This document shows positions 42,873 to 52,002 of a DNA stretch of 64,000 nucleotides, piece after piece (the first letter of the stretch is position 1; each line of letters starts with the position of its first letter). This stretch comes from DATFWC01 sp963777755 (GTDB lineage: Bacteria > Pseudomonadota > Alphaproteobacteria > Rhizobiales > Xanthobacteraceae): NCBI GenBank assembly GCA_963777755.1, contig CAVZSC010000036.1, positions 62,001 to 126,000 of the forward strand, written 5' to 3'. The notes below the pieces were generated by a model. The model had not been told where the DNA came from. It saw only the letters and a list, made by a program, of their open reading frames with translations, and made no database searches. The translations under genes were made by a program, and so were the position numbers.

Positions 42873-43547
42873 TCATAGCTCGCGCGCCTGCCCGGGCAGC
42901 AGCGGTACGAAGCGCACCCAGATCAGGTCTTCGCGGCTCACGCCGTTGGCGCCCTTGGTCAGCTTGACGATGCGCTGGGCGTCCCGGTGCGGCCCAAGTG
43001 GAAGGATTATCATGCCGCCGTCCGTCAACTGGTCAACAAGCGCTTCAGGGATTCGCTCCGCCGCCGCCGTCACGATGATGCGGTCGTAGGGCGCGTGTTG
43101 CGGCACGCCCGTAAGCCCGTCGCCGACCACGACTCGCACGTTGGCAAGCCCAAGCGTTTCGATTCGTTTGCACGCCGTCTCCGCCAGCGTGCGGTAGCGT
43201 TCCACGGTGACGACTTCGGCGGCGAGGCGCGCCAGTACCGCCGCCTGATAGCCCGATCCGGTCCCCACCTCGAGCACCCGGTGATTCGGCTTCAGGCCGA
43301 GCTGCTCGGTCATATAGGCGACGACGTAGGGCTGGCTGATGGTTTGACCGCAGGAGATCGGCAAGGCCTGGTCCGCATAGGCCGCCTCGGCATAATCCTG
43401 CTCGACGAACAGCTCGCGCGGCACCTCCTCCATGGCCCGCAACACGGCCGCATCGGCGATGCCCCGCCGCCGCAGGCTCAGCAGGAACTCCATGCGGCCG
43501 ACATTGTCGTCAGCAGACGGAGGGTACGCCACGTTGTGCTCCTTCAA
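42873..43547 (-). CDS. pcm: Protein-L-isoaspartate O-methyltransferase
   Basis: 224 residues. SAM-binding motif I VLEVGTGSGYQAAVLARLA near 92, motif DGLTGVPQHAPYDRIIVTAAAERIP, and QTISQPYVVAYMTEQL near 68 are PCMT hallmarks. It methylates isoaspartyl residues so that damaged proteins can be repaired, acting in the cytosol. The surE-pcm-nlpD order of the proteobacterial stress locus is kept here, interrupted only by a response regulator gene in the opposite direction. Confidence 0.95.
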   Translation of the reverse strand: MKEHNVAYPPSADDNVGRMEFLLSLRRRGIADAAVLRAMEEVPRELFVEQDYAEAAYADQALPISCGQTISQPYVVAYMTEQLGLKPNHRVLEVGTGSGYQAAVLARLAAEVVTVERYRTLAETACKRIETLGLANVRVVVGDGLTGVPQHAPYDRIIVTAAAERIPEALVDQLTDGGMIILPLGPHRDAQRIVKLTKGANGVSREDLIWVRFVPLLPGQAREL

Positions 43548-43852
43548 GCTATTCTAACATGAATGACCGCGATTATGGCATTCGCGAGCTGTCCTCCGCG
43601 GCGGCTTTCCTCCGAAAGTCTAAGGCCGCCCCCGGCGGGCATGGGGCCAAAGGCCGCGGCGCCGGTCATCGAAGCGCTCCATGAACTTGCCACCAAATGG
43701 GCGCATGACCTCCCCGTTGCGACGGCGGTGTCCGGTCGCAGCCGTTCCTGGTAACATGGGGTGGGTCGACGGGCGGCGGCCATGCTCTTGGGCATGCGCC
43801 GCACGAAGCTCGATTCCCAATGGAATCCTGCTGGTGTACATTCGGCCTGCCA
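43548..43852. other. 305-bp spacer between pcm and the receiver gene
   Basis: Divergent promoter space for pcm (minus) and the single-domain response regulator (plus). A 41-codon frame begins at 43559 but has no ribosome binding site and no family character. No repeat, RNA or clear operator is visible. Confidence 0.5.
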
Positions 43853-44269
43853 ATGGTGGAGACGAGATTGCAGACGATCAGTGAGCCAGCGACGGGTGGC
43901 GCCAAGCAGTGCCGCGTTTTCGTGGTCGAAGACGAGATAATGATCCGCATGCTGCTCGAAGACATGCTGGCGGATCTCGGTTACGCCATCGTCGCCTCGG
44001 CCGGCGGGCTCGAAGAAGCAGTCGCTCTTGCTCGCAATGCCGATTTCGACGTCGCCATCCTCGACGTCAATCTCAACGGCAGCGCGGTGTACCCGGTGGC
44101 GGAGATCCTCGCGGCGCGCGGCGTGCCGTTCGTCTTCTCCACCGGCTATGGGGAGCGCGGCATGCCGGAGTCCTACCGCGACCGGCCAACGCTGCAGAAG
44201 CCGTTCCAGCTGGAGAATCTCGACCGCGCGCTGGCGACCGTCGCGCCCAAGACCGTACCGTCAGCCTGA
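43853..44269 (+). CDS. Single-domain response regulator (CheY-like receiver)
   Basis: 138 residues from ATG 43853 (ATG 43820 also possible). Receiver only: acidic pocket VVEDEIMIRMLLEDML, phospho-Asp about 71 in VAILDVNLNG, Thr/Ser in FVFSTGYGERGM, Lys in TLQKPFQLENL. With no output domain it could serve a phosphorelay or inhibit a kinase. No kinase gene is nearby. It is inserted between surE and pcm in the opposite direction; its stop overlaps the surE stop by about 9 bp. Confidence 0.88.
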   Translation: MVETRLQTISEPATGGAKQCRVFVVEDEIMIRMLLEDMLADLGYAIVASAGGLEEAVALARNADFDVAILDVNLNGSAVYPVAEILAARGVPFVFSTGYGERGMPESYRDRPTLQKPFQLENLDRALATVAPKTVPSA

Positions 44270-45029
44270 GCCCAACACCTCGGCAAGCTTCGTCATGAAC
44301 GGCTCGTCGGTGAGATCGAGCTTGAGCGGCGTGACGGCGATACGGTTGTCGGCCAGAGCGGACAGGTCGGTGCCGTCGCGGAACGGGGTCCGCAGGCGCT
44401 CGAACGCGATCCAGTAGTAGGGATTGCCGCGCCCGTCGCGGCGCGCCTCGATGCGCAGCAGTTCCTGGTCGCGCTTGCCCTGGCTGGTCACCGCAATCCC
44501 CTTGACCTCGTCCGCCGTGCAATCGGGAAAGTTCACGTTGACCAGCAAGTCGCGCGGGATGCCGGTCTTGAGCACGCGACGAATGATGTCGGGACCATGC
44601 TGGATGGCGGTGTCATAGTGCGGGGCCTCGCGATTCGCCGCCGTGTAGGCCTGGGACAAGCGCGAATGACGGAATGCCGAGCACGGCCGCTTCCTTCGCG
44701 CCGGCGACGGTTCCCGAATAGAGCACATCCTCGGCGGCGTTGCGGCCGCGATTGACGCCGGAGAGGACGAGATCGGCGGCCTTGCCGTCGAGGATGTGGC
44801 GCACCCCCATGATGACGCAGTCGGTCGGCGTGCCCTTCACGGCGAAGCGTCGCTCGCCGATCTCGCGCAGCCTCAGCGGGTCGTTGAGCGAGAGCGAATG
44901 CGAGACCCCCGACTGGTCATACTCGGGCGCCACGATCCACACGTCGTCGGACAAGGCGCGGGCGATCTCCTCGCAGGCGTCGAGCCCCGCCGCGTTGATG
45001 CCGTCGTCATTGGTGATGAGGATGCGCAT
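44261..45029 (-). pseudogene. surE: 5'-nucleotidase SurE, frameshifted near 44657-44659
   Basis: SurE hydrolyses nucleoside 5'-monophosphates (stationary-phase survival). The N-terminal frame holds ITNDDGINAAGLD with the metal-binding DD, SGVNRGRNAAEDVLYSGTVAGAKEA and stops making sense after GIPSFAL. The second frame resumes at SQAYTAANREAPHYD and continues to the end (INPLARGE-type region RDLLVNVNFPDC, ITPLKLDLTD). One extra base (an A in ACAAGC on the plus strand) explains it; without it the protein is about 255 residues, the usual size. The ATG starts immediately after the serS stop. Confidence 0.87.
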
Positions 45030-46383
45030 TCACTCGATCGCCTTGAGCCCGCCCATGTAGGGCTGCAGCACATCCGGCACGGCAATCGATCCGTTGCCCT
45101 GCTGATAGGTTTCCATCACGGCGATGAGGGCGCGGCCGACCGCGACGCCCGAGCCATTGAGCGTGTGCACCGGGCGGATGTGGCGGCCCTCCCGGGTGCG
45201 GTAGCGCGCCGCCATGCGGCGCGCCTGGAACTCGCCGCAGTTCGAGCAGGAGGAAATCTCCCGATAGGCCCCCTGCCCCGGCAGCCACACCTCGATGTCG
45301 TAGGTCTTCTGCGACGCAAAGCCCATGTCGCCGGTGCACAGGGTGACGACCCGGTAGTGCAGATCGAGCCGGCGCAGCACCTCCTCGGCGCAGGCGAGCA
45401 TGCGCTCGTGCTCGTCGCGGCTCTGGTCCGCCGTCGTGACCGACACCAGCTCGACCTTGGCGAACTGGTGCTGACGGATCATGCCGCGCGTGTCCTTGCC
45501 GGCTGCGCCCGCCTCGGCGCGGAAGCAGGCGGTGCCCGCGGTGAGCCGCACCGGCAGCTCGGCCTCGTCGACGATCGAGTCGCGAACCAGGTTGGTCAGC
45601 GGCACCTCGGCGGTGGGGATGAGCCACATGCGATCGAGTGCCGGCGGCGCCGAGCCCTTCTCCTGCCATGACAAGCGTTCGTTCAGTTCCAACGTTCGCA
45701 GCGCCTGAAATTGGTCGTCCTCGAATTTCGGCAGTTGGGCGGTGCCGAACATCACGTGGTCGCGCACCAAGAGCGGCGGGCTCACCTCGGCGTAGCCGTG
45801 CTCGCTCGTGTGCAGGTCGAGCATGAACTGGGTGAGCGCGCGTTCCATTCTGGCGAGGCCCTTCTTGAGCACGACGAAACGCGAGCCCGAAAGTTTCGCC
45901 GCGGCCTCGAAATCCATCAGGCGCAGCGCTTCGCCGAGATCGAAATGCTGCTTGGTGGCAAACGCGTAGTCGCGCCTCGCCCCGAAACTTGTGGCGCTCG
46001 ACATTGGCGGTCTCGTCGGCGCCGTCCGGGACGTCGTCGGCCGGCAGGTTGGGCAGTTGCGCGAGGGTATTGTCGAGTTCCGCCTCCAGGGCCTTGGTGG
46101 TCTTTTCGAGGTCGGGGATACTGTCCTTGAGCTGCGCAACCTCGCCCATCAGGGCCTGCGCGCGCGCTTCGTCCTTCTTGGCCTTGGCCTGCCCGATCTC
46201 CTTGGAGGCGGCGTTGCGACGAGCCTGTGCCTGCTCGAGCGCGGCGATCGCGCCGCGGCGGCGCTCGTCGAGGGACAGCACATTGTCGATCAGCGCACGG
46301 CCGGCATCATCAGGCATGCCGCGGCGCTTGAGCCCGCGGGCGAACTCCGGCGTGTTCTCGCGAATCCATCGGATGTCGTGCAT
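45030..46383 (-). pseudogene. serS: Seryl-tRNA synthetase, frameshifted near 45985-45987
   Basis: The first frame gives the long helical N-terminal arm (MHDIRWIRENTPEFARGLKRR, coiled coil to about residue 105) and ends after NVERHKF; the second continues with GARRDYAFATKQHF and contains class II motif 2 (FRAEAGAAGKDTRGMIRQHQF) and motif 3 (GRALIAVMETYQQG). One extra base in an AAA run on the plus strand separates them; about 450 residues result if it is removed. SerRS is essential and no second copy is seen here, so a sequence error is much more likely than a null gene. Confidence 0.9.
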
Positions 46384-46449
46384 TACGAAATACTCAAAGC
46401 AATCGGACCGGCACTATAGCAGGAGCGGAGACGTCAGCGGCCTACCGCC

Positions 46450-47280
46450 TCACTCGGCCGGGTTGGCATCGGGGGTGGCGCTGCTCGCCCCGCTCTTGGC
46501 CGCGGCGCTGGCCGCCGCCTTCTTCTCCACCAAGCGCACCGACCAGATCGAGCCCTCGTAGAGAAGCATCAGCGGCAGCGCAAGGGACATCTGGCTGATG
46601 ACGTCGGGCGGAGTGAGCACCGCGGCGATGACGAACGCACCGACGATGAAATAACGCCGCTTCGACTTGAGCTGGTCCGACGTGATGATGCCCACGCGGC
46701 CGAGCAGCGTCAGGATCACGGGCAGCTGGAAGGCGATGCCGAACGCGAACACGAGCGACATCATCAGCGACAGGTATTCGCCGACCTTGGGCAGCAGGGC
46801 GATCTCGGCAGTACCCTCGCCCGGACCCTGCTGCATGCCGATCGAGAAGCGCACCAGCAGCGGCATCACGATGAAATAGACCACCATCGCACCGAGGAAG
46901 AAGAAGACCGGCGTGGCGACCAGATAGGGAAGAAACGCCTGGCGCTCGTGGCGGTAGAGCCCGGGCGCAACGAACATGTAGATCTGCGATGCGATGATCG
47001 GGAATGCGATGAAAGCCGCGCCGAACATCGCCAGCTTGAGCTGGGTGATGAAATATTCGAGCAGCGCCGTGTAGATGAATTTCGAGTGCTCGGTGCCCGC
47101 AATCCACACGAACGGCTTCACCAGGATGTTGTAGATGTCCTTGGCGAAGAAGAACGAGAACGCGAAGGCGACCGCGAAGGCGAGCAGGGCCTTGATCAGG
47201 CGCGAGCGGAGCTCGATCAGGTGCTCGATCAGCGGCGCCTTGGTGGCCTCGATCTCCTTCTCTTCCTCTTCGCTTCTCAT
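46450..47280 (-). CDS. tatC: Sec-independent protein translocase TatC
   Basis: 276 residues with six predicted spans. ELRSRLIKALLAFAVAFAFSFFF and the Glu-containing periplasmic loop (FAPGLYRHERQAFLPYLVATPVFFF) are typical; the C-terminal tail is Ala/Ser-rich and cytosolic. TatC binds twin-arginine signal peptides such as that of the YejA-like protein at 1233. The start overlaps the tatB stop by 4 bp (ATGA), so translation is coupled. Confidence 0.96.
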   Translation of the reverse strand: MRSEEEEKEIEATKAPLIEHLIELRSRLIKALLAFAVAFAFSFFFAKDIYNILVKPFVWIAGTEHSKFIYTALLEYFITQLKLAMFGAAFIAFPIIASQIYMFVAPGLYRHERQAFLPYLVATPVFFFLGAMVVYFIVMPLLVRFSIGMQQGPGEGTAEIALLPKVGEYLSLMMSLVFAFGIAFQLPVILTLLGRVGIITSDQLKSKRRYFIVGAFVIAAVLTPPDVISQMSLALPLMLLYEGSIWSVRLVEKKAAASAAAKSGASSATPDANPAE

Positions 47281-47774
47281 GCCGGGCGTCCTCCGGCCGG
47301 CTCGGTGCGGACACTCTCCTGCGGCGCGTCGGCGTGCTTGTCAGCCGGCGGTTCGACCGGTGTGGGCGGCGCAGCCGGCGCCGTGGCCGGCGCGACAGCC
47401 GCATCGCCGGTCGGATCACCCGCGAGCGTCGTCTCGACCGGCAACGGCTCGACGTAGGCCGGCGTCGTATCCGGCGAGCCGGTGGCGGGCGTCGATGCGG
47501 CGGGCTTGTCCTCCACCGCGGTTTCGAACTCGCGGCGCGCCGACTCGACCGGGTCGAAGCCCGACGTCAGCGTGTCCACCTGCTTCTTGAGATCGGCCAT
47601 CTCGGCTTCACGCATGGCCTCGTTGAACTGGTTCTGGAACTCGGACGCCATGCGGCGGACCTTGCCCATCCATTGCCCGAGCGTGCGCAACGCACCAGGC
47701 AATTCCTTCGGACCGATCGCGATGAGCGCGACGATGCCGATGATGACGAGCTCGCCCCATCCAATGTCGAACAT
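47277..47774 (-). CDS. tatB: Sec-independent protein translocase TatB
   Basis: 165 residues: N-terminal span MFDIGWGELVIIGIVALIAIGPKELP with the TatB/TatA hinge Gly-Pro, an amphipathic helix (LRTLGQWMGKVRRMASEFQNQFNEAM) and a Pro/Ala-rich tail. It forms the twin-arginine receptor with TatC. It lies 116 bp after tatA, with a hairpin in the spacer. Confidence 0.95.
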   Translation of the reverse strand: MFDIGWGELVIIGIVALIAIGPKELPGALRTLGQWMGKVRRMASEFQNQFNEAMREAEMADLKKQVDTLTSGFDPVESARREFETAVEDKPAASTPATGSPDTTPAYVEPLPVETTLAGDPTGDAAVAPATAPAAPPTPVEPPADKHADAPQESVRTEPAGGRPA

Positions 47775-47788
47775 ACGCCTTCAACTCC

Positions 47789-47819
47789 AAGGGGCGCGGG
47801 CTGTGCGCCGGCGCCCCTT
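47789..47819. terminator. Hairpin in the tatA-tatB spacer (possible attenuator)
   Basis: AAGGGGCGC (47789-47797) pairs with GCGCCCCTT (47811-47819): a 9-bp stem with a 13-base loop inside the operon spacer. It may reduce read-through from tatA into tatB or protect the tatA message end, fitting the known excess of TatA over TatB. Confidence 0.5.
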
Positions 47820-47890
47820 TGCAGGCTGAACGTCTCCGGCATTCGAGCGCAATAGCGCCGCGCCAAGCCCCCGGCGGGTCCCGGCGACCG

Positions 47891-48175
47891 CTAGACCGTT
47901 CCGCCTTCGTATTTCTTTTCCGTTCCGGCCCGATGCTGCAGGTCGGGCGCCGGCGTCCCGGCGCTGGTCGCGGGCGCAGGCTGATGGTCGATCGTCTTGA
48001 CCGGCTCGGTCTTGGGAGGGTCCGCCTTGGCGGTCTCGTCCTCCTGCATGCCTTTCTTGAACGACTTGATGCCCTGGGCCACGTCGCCCATCAGCTCGGA
48101 GATCTTGCCGCGCCCGAACAGAAGCAGGACGACCGCAATCACTACGATCCAGTGCCAGATGCTCATAGAGCCCAT
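47891..48175 (-). CDS. tatA: Sec-independent protein translocase TatA
   Basis: 94 residues from ATG 48175, chosen because GGAGGAACTC precedes it directly and the protein then starts MGSMSIWHWIVVIAVVLLLFG as in relatives; the frame is open to 48187. Span, FGRGKISELMGDVAQGIKSFKKGM amphipathic helix and a charged tail are all typical of TatA, the pore-forming subunit. First gene of tatA-tatB-tatC. Confidence 0.95.
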   Translation of the reverse strand: MGSMSIWHWIVVIAVVLLLFGRGKISELMGDVAQGIKSFKKGMQEDETAKADPPKTEPVKTIDHQPAPATSAGTPAPDLQHRAGTEKKYEGGTV

Positions 48176-48234
48176 GAGTTCCTCCACGCCGACGGTTGTG
48201 CGGCCGTCACATCCGCCCGCTTTCTTCCCGGAAA

Positions 48235-49347
48235 CTAGGCGCCGGGCGCGGCAAAAACAAGGACTTCCGCCGGGTCGACGGCGACGCCGATTTCATCCCG
48301 GGCGGCAAAGGAAATCGTTTCCCGGGTCCGCCCCTTGAGCAGCCGGTCGAGCCCGTTCACCGCCACCTCGAACATGTCGACCACGCCGAGAAAGCGGCGC
48401 CCTTCGAGGCGGCCGGGAATTCCATATCCGGCTGGCCGCAGGCGGATGCCGGTCGGGCGGATCGCCACCACGGCGGGCGCTCCTTCGGCGAGGCCGGGCG
48501 CCGGGAACGCTCCGAGCGGCGTATCGACGCTCCCATCCCGCACGGTCCCGGCGATCTCGTTGAGCTCGCAGAAGAACCGCGCCACGAACAGGTCAGCCGG
48601 GCGGCGGTAGACCGCCTCCGGGACGTCGACCTGGACCAGGGTCCCGGCGCGCATGAGGGCGATGCGGTCGGCCATGCGCAGCGCCTCCTCCGGGTCGTGG
48701 GTGACGATGACGCACGTCACCCGGCTGTCGCGCAGGACCGCCAGGGTGTCCTCGCGCACCTCGTCGCGCAGGCTGCGGTCGAGCCCGGAGAACGGCTCGT
48801 CCATCAACAGCACGCTCGGGCGCGGCGCCACCGCGCGGGCGAGCGCCACGCGCTGCTGCTCGCCGCCCGACAGCATGTGCGGATAGGCGTCGGCGTAGTC
48901 GCCTAGGCCGACCCGATCGAGCGCGAGCCGGGCCTCGGCGACCGCATCGTCGCGCGGCATCCCCTTGAGGCCGAACATCACGTTCGCGAGGTTGGTCAGG
49001 TGCGGAAACAGCGCGTAATCCTGAAACATCAGGCCGACGCCGCGCCGCTCCGGCGGCAGGAACACGCCCGCACCGGCGACTTCCTGGTCGTTGATGAGAA
49101 TGCGTCCGGTCAGCGGTATCTCGATGCCGGCCGCCAGGCGCAGCACCGTCGTCTTGCCGCATCCCGAGTGGCCGATCAGGACGACGATCTCGCCTGGAGC
49201 GATGTCGAGGCTGAAATCCGTGACGGCTTCCGTCGCACCGTAGCGGTGATGGACGTGCTCGTATGTCAGGCGCGCCGCGATGGTGGCAGGCGTGCGGCCT
49301 CTGGGGCCGCGCGATCGCAACCACCCTCCCGCGCCGCGATCAAGCAA
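48235..49347 (-). CDS. ABC transporter ATP-binding protein, FbpC/PotA-like (with TOBE domain)
   Basis: 370 residues from a TTG at 49347, three bases after the scpB stop; no ATG precedes Walker A, so a non-ATG start is needed. Walker A IGHSGCGKTT, Q-loop MFQDYALFPHL, signature LSGGEQQRVALARA, Walker B VLLMDEPFSGLD and His switch VTHDPEEAL are complete. The C-terminal 110 residues resemble a TOBE domain (VVAIRPTGIRLRP, EVLVFAAPG). Iron(III), thiamine, sulfate or polyamine import are all possible; the binding protein and permease genes are absent, so it is an orphan ATPase in a housekeeping operon. Confidence 0.87.
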   Translation of the reverse strand: MLDRGAGGWLRSRGPRGRTPATIAARLTYEHVHHRYGATEAVTDFSLDIAPGEIVVLIGHSGCGKTTVLRLAAGIEIPLTGRILINDQEVAGAGVFLPPERRGVGLMFQDYALFPHLTNLANVMFGLKGMPRDDAVAEARLALDRVGLGDYADAYPHMLSGGEQQRVALARAVAPRPSVLLMDEPFSGLDRSLRDEVREDTLAVLRDSRVTCVIVTHDPEEALRMADRIALMRAGTLVQVDVPEAVYRRPADLFVARFFCELNEIAGTVRDGSVDTPLGAFPAPGLAEGAPAVVAIRPTGIRLRPAGYGIPGRLEGRRFLGVVDMFEVAVNGLDRLLKGRTRETISFAARDEIGVAVDPAEVLVFAAPGA

Positions 49348-49350
49348 TAC

Positions 49351-50067
49351 TCACTCCTGGTCGTTGTCGTCGGACGGCCGTGGCGCAAGCCCGAAATCGA
49401 GATCTCCCTCCTCCAGGGGATCCTCGTCCTCGCGCAGGGCGGCATCGTCGGACGGCGCCGGCACGGTGAAGCCTGCCGGCAGGCGCCCATCGAACAGGCC
49501 CGCCCCCTTCAGCTCGTCGAGGCCCGGCAGGTCGTTGAGCGACTCCAGGCTGAAATGCGCGAGGAATGCTTCGTTCGTGCCGAAGGTGAGCGGCCGGCCA
49601 GGGCTCTTGCGGCGGCCGCGCGGCCTGATCCATCCGGTCTCCAGCAGCACGTCGAGCGTCCCCTTCGAGGTCGTGACGCCGCGAATGTCCTCGATCTCCG
49701 CCCGCGTCACCGGCTGGTGATAGGCGATGATGGCGAGCGTTTCCAGCGCCGCGCGCGAGAGCTTGCGGGTCTCGGTGGCCTCGCGCGTCAACAGCCAGGC
49801 CAGGTCGTTTGCGGTGCGGAACGTCCATTTCCCTGCGACGCACACCAGTTGCACGCCGCGCGCGGCGTATTCCGCCTGCAGCTGCGCGAGCACGGTCTTG
49901 ACGTCGACCTCCTCCGGCAGCCGCGCCGCCAGCGTACGCTCGTCGAGCGGCTCGGCGGAGGCAAACAGCAGCGCCTCCAGAAGTCGCAGGTGTTCCGGTC
50001 TGACCTCGCTCATGACCTCCGGCTGTTCCATGATCGCGTGACTTTTGGCAAGACGGGGCATTCTCAA
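49351..50067 (-). CDS. scpB: Segregation and condensation protein B
   Basis: 238 residues with two winged-helix parts: RLLEALLFASAEPLDERTLA near residue 28 and ALETLAIIAYHQPVTRAEIEDIRGV near 105, then GRPLTFGTNEAFLAHF. ScpB dimerises and links ScpA to the SMC complex for chromosome segregation. The acidic tail (EDEDPLEEGDLDFG) is also common. Its start overlaps the scpA stop by 4 bp. Possible alternative starts at the internal methionines (residues 13 and 19) would give a shorter N-terminus. Confidence 0.95.
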   Translation of the reverse strand: MRMPRLAKSHAIMEQPEVMSEVRPEHLRLLEALLFASAEPLDERTLAARLPEEVDVKTVLAQLQAEYAARGVQLVCVAGKWTFRTANDLAWLLTREATETRKLSRAALETLAIIAYHQPVTRAEIEDIRGVTTSKGTLDVLLETGWIRPRGRRKSPGRPLTFGTNEAFLAHFSLESLNDLPGLDELKGAGLFDGRLPAGFTVPAPSDDAALREDEDPLEEGDLDFGLAPRPSDDNDQE

Positions 50068-50909
50068 AGTCCTTCACTGGGTGCAACCGGCGTGACCGTA
50101 CCGTTCGCCGGGTTGTCGCGTTCGTTCGCCGTCTCGCGTTTGCGCAGGTAGAGCGGGGCAAATGCGGCGTGCTGATGAAGCTCCACCACGCCCTCGCGCA
50201 CGAGCTCCAGCGTCGCGGCGAAGCTCGAGGCGATCGCGGTCGTACGCTGGGCCGGCTCGACCACGTAGGCGATGAGGTAGGCATCGAGCCGCGTCCACTC
50301 GACGGCGGTGCCGATCAGGCGCTCGAGCGCGTTGCGCGCCTCCGCCAGCGACCAGACGGTGCGGTGCGCAACCCGCACATGGGCGAGCGCATTCTTCTGG
50401 CGCTGGGCCGTATAGGCGGAGAGAAGGTCGTACAGCGTCGCGCTCCACTGCGGCCGCTTGACGTCGACGATCGGCTCGGGAGCGCCGCGCGCGAACACGT
50501 CGCGATCGAGCTGCGGGCGGCTCATCAGCTCCTGGGCGACGGCGCGGAACATCTCGAGCCGCTTGAGCCGCTGAGCGAGCGAGGCGGCCATGTCCTCCGC
50601 GCTTGGTCCCGCGGTGTCGCTGGTATCCGGAATCAACAGGCGCGATTTCAGGTAGGCGAGCCACGCCGCCATCACGAGATAGTCCGCGGCAAGCTCGAGC
50701 CGCAACCGGTGCGCCTGCTCGATGAACGTCAGATACTGGTCGGCGAGCGCCAGGATGGAGATCTTGGCGAGGTCCACCTTCTGATTTCGCGCGAGCGTCA
50801 GAAGGAGATCGAGCGGGCCCTCGAACCCCTCGACGTCGACGATCAGTGCCGGCTCGTCGGACGCGCGGTCGGCCGGCATCTCCGCAGTGAAGGGCTGCTC
50901 GGGCGTCAT
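50064..50909 (-). CDS. scpA: Segregation and condensation protein A
   Basis: 281 residues. ScpA kleisin start VDVEGFEGPLDLLLTLARNQKVDLAKISILALADQYL and the middle YLVMAAWLAYLKSRLLIP are the family hallmark. It bridges the SMC heads together with ScpB. The ATG at 50909 overlaps the nagZ stop (ATGA), and its own end overlaps scpB, so nagZ-scpA-scpB are co-translated. Confidence 0.95.
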   Translation of the reverse strand: MTPEQPFTAEMPADRASDEPALIVDVEGFEGPLDLLLTLARNQKVDLAKISILALADQYLTFIEQAHRLRLELAADYLVMAAWLAYLKSRLLIPDTSDTAGPSAEDMAASLAQRLKRLEMFRAVAQELMSRPQLDRDVFARGAPEPIVDVKRPQWSATLYDLLSAYTAQRQKNALAHVRVAHRTVWSLAEARNALERLIGTAVEWTRLDAYLIAYVVEPAQRTTAIASSFAATLELVREGVVELHQHAAFAPLYLRKRETANERDNPANGTVTPVAPSEGL

Positions 50910-51944
50910 GATGTGGTCGCTCGCGCGTCGACGGCGTAGGGCGCCAGCGTGGCGGAGAGCTCCGCGCGCGCCGCGTGCGTATCGATGGCGCCGGGCGCGC
51001 GCCGCATGCGCAGCGCGGCTGCGGCACGGTCCGCTGCGGCGCCGGCGAGGCGCGGCGCCGCAGTCGCCACCGCGCGCATCTCCGCGAGCCGACCGTTGCA
51101 GTGGAGCACGAGATCGCACCCGGCGGCGATCGCCGCATGCGTGCGTTCCCCGATCGTCCCGGTCAGCGCCCCCATGGAAATGTCGTCGCTCATCAACGCA
51201 CCGGCGAACCCGATCGAATCACGAATCACTTGGCGCATGATAGTCGCCGACGTGGTTGCCGGCGCGGTCGGATCGAGGCTTGTGAACACGACATGCGCCG
51301 TCATCCCCAGGGGCAGCTGCGCGAGGGGACGAAACGCCTGAAAGTCGGTCGCCTCGAGCAGCTCGCGTGGCGCCGTTACGACCGGAAGGTTGTGGTGGCT
51401 GTCGGCGTTCGCCCGGCCGTGCCCTGGCAGGTGCTTGAGTACAGGCAGCACGCCCCCGTCCATCAGGCCCTCGGCGATGGCCGTTGCGACGGCCGAGACC
51501 TTCTCTGGGCGTCTGCCCGTAGGCGCGGTCGCCGATCACAGGGTCGGAACCGTCGATCGGGACGTCGGCGAGCGGCAGGCAGTCGACGTCGATGCCGAGC
51601 GGCAGGAGGTCGGCCGCGATCAACCGCGCGCCCAGGCGGGCACCCGCAAGGGCCGCCGCCGGATCGACGTCGTAGAGGCGGCCATAGGCGGCTCCGGGCG
51701 GGTAGACGGGCCAGTGGGGCGGCCCGAGCCGCTGCACACGGCCGCCCTCCTGGTCAACCAGAACCGGCACCTCGTTGCGGCCGACGCTGGCACGGGCTTC
51801 GCCGACCAGCCGGATCACCTGCTCCGGGGTTTGGATATTACGCTTGAAGAGGATCAGGCCCCAGGGGGCGGCGTCGCGCAGAAAAGCCCGCTCTTCCGCC
51901 GACAGGGTCGCACCGGCCAGGCCGGTAATGAAGGCACCCGTCAT
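50906..51944 (-). pseudogene. nagZ: Beta-N-acetylhexosaminidase NagZ, frameshifted near 51505-51509
   Basis: NagZ removes GlcNAc from anhydromuropeptides during peptidoglycan recycling in the cytosol. The first frame contains VLVDQEGGRVQRLGPPHWP and stops after VIGDRAYGQTP; the second carries the catalytic histidine loop KHLPGHGRANADSHHNLP, nucleophile Asp in MSDDISMGAL and the end. Removing one base in CTCTGGG (plus strand) joins AYGQTP to EKVSAVATAIAEGLM, the expected sequence, giving about 345 residues. Otherwise intact, so an error in the sequence is likely. Confidence 0.88.
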
Positions 51945-52002
51945 GGGCGCGGCTTAGACCGCGCCCGCCGCAAGGGTCAAGCCGCCAGGGGGTAGTTCCG
52001 GC

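Noticed and set aside
43559..43684. 41-codon frame divergent from pcm
   Set aside because: Only 11 bp from the pcm start, no ribosome binding site, no recognisable family.
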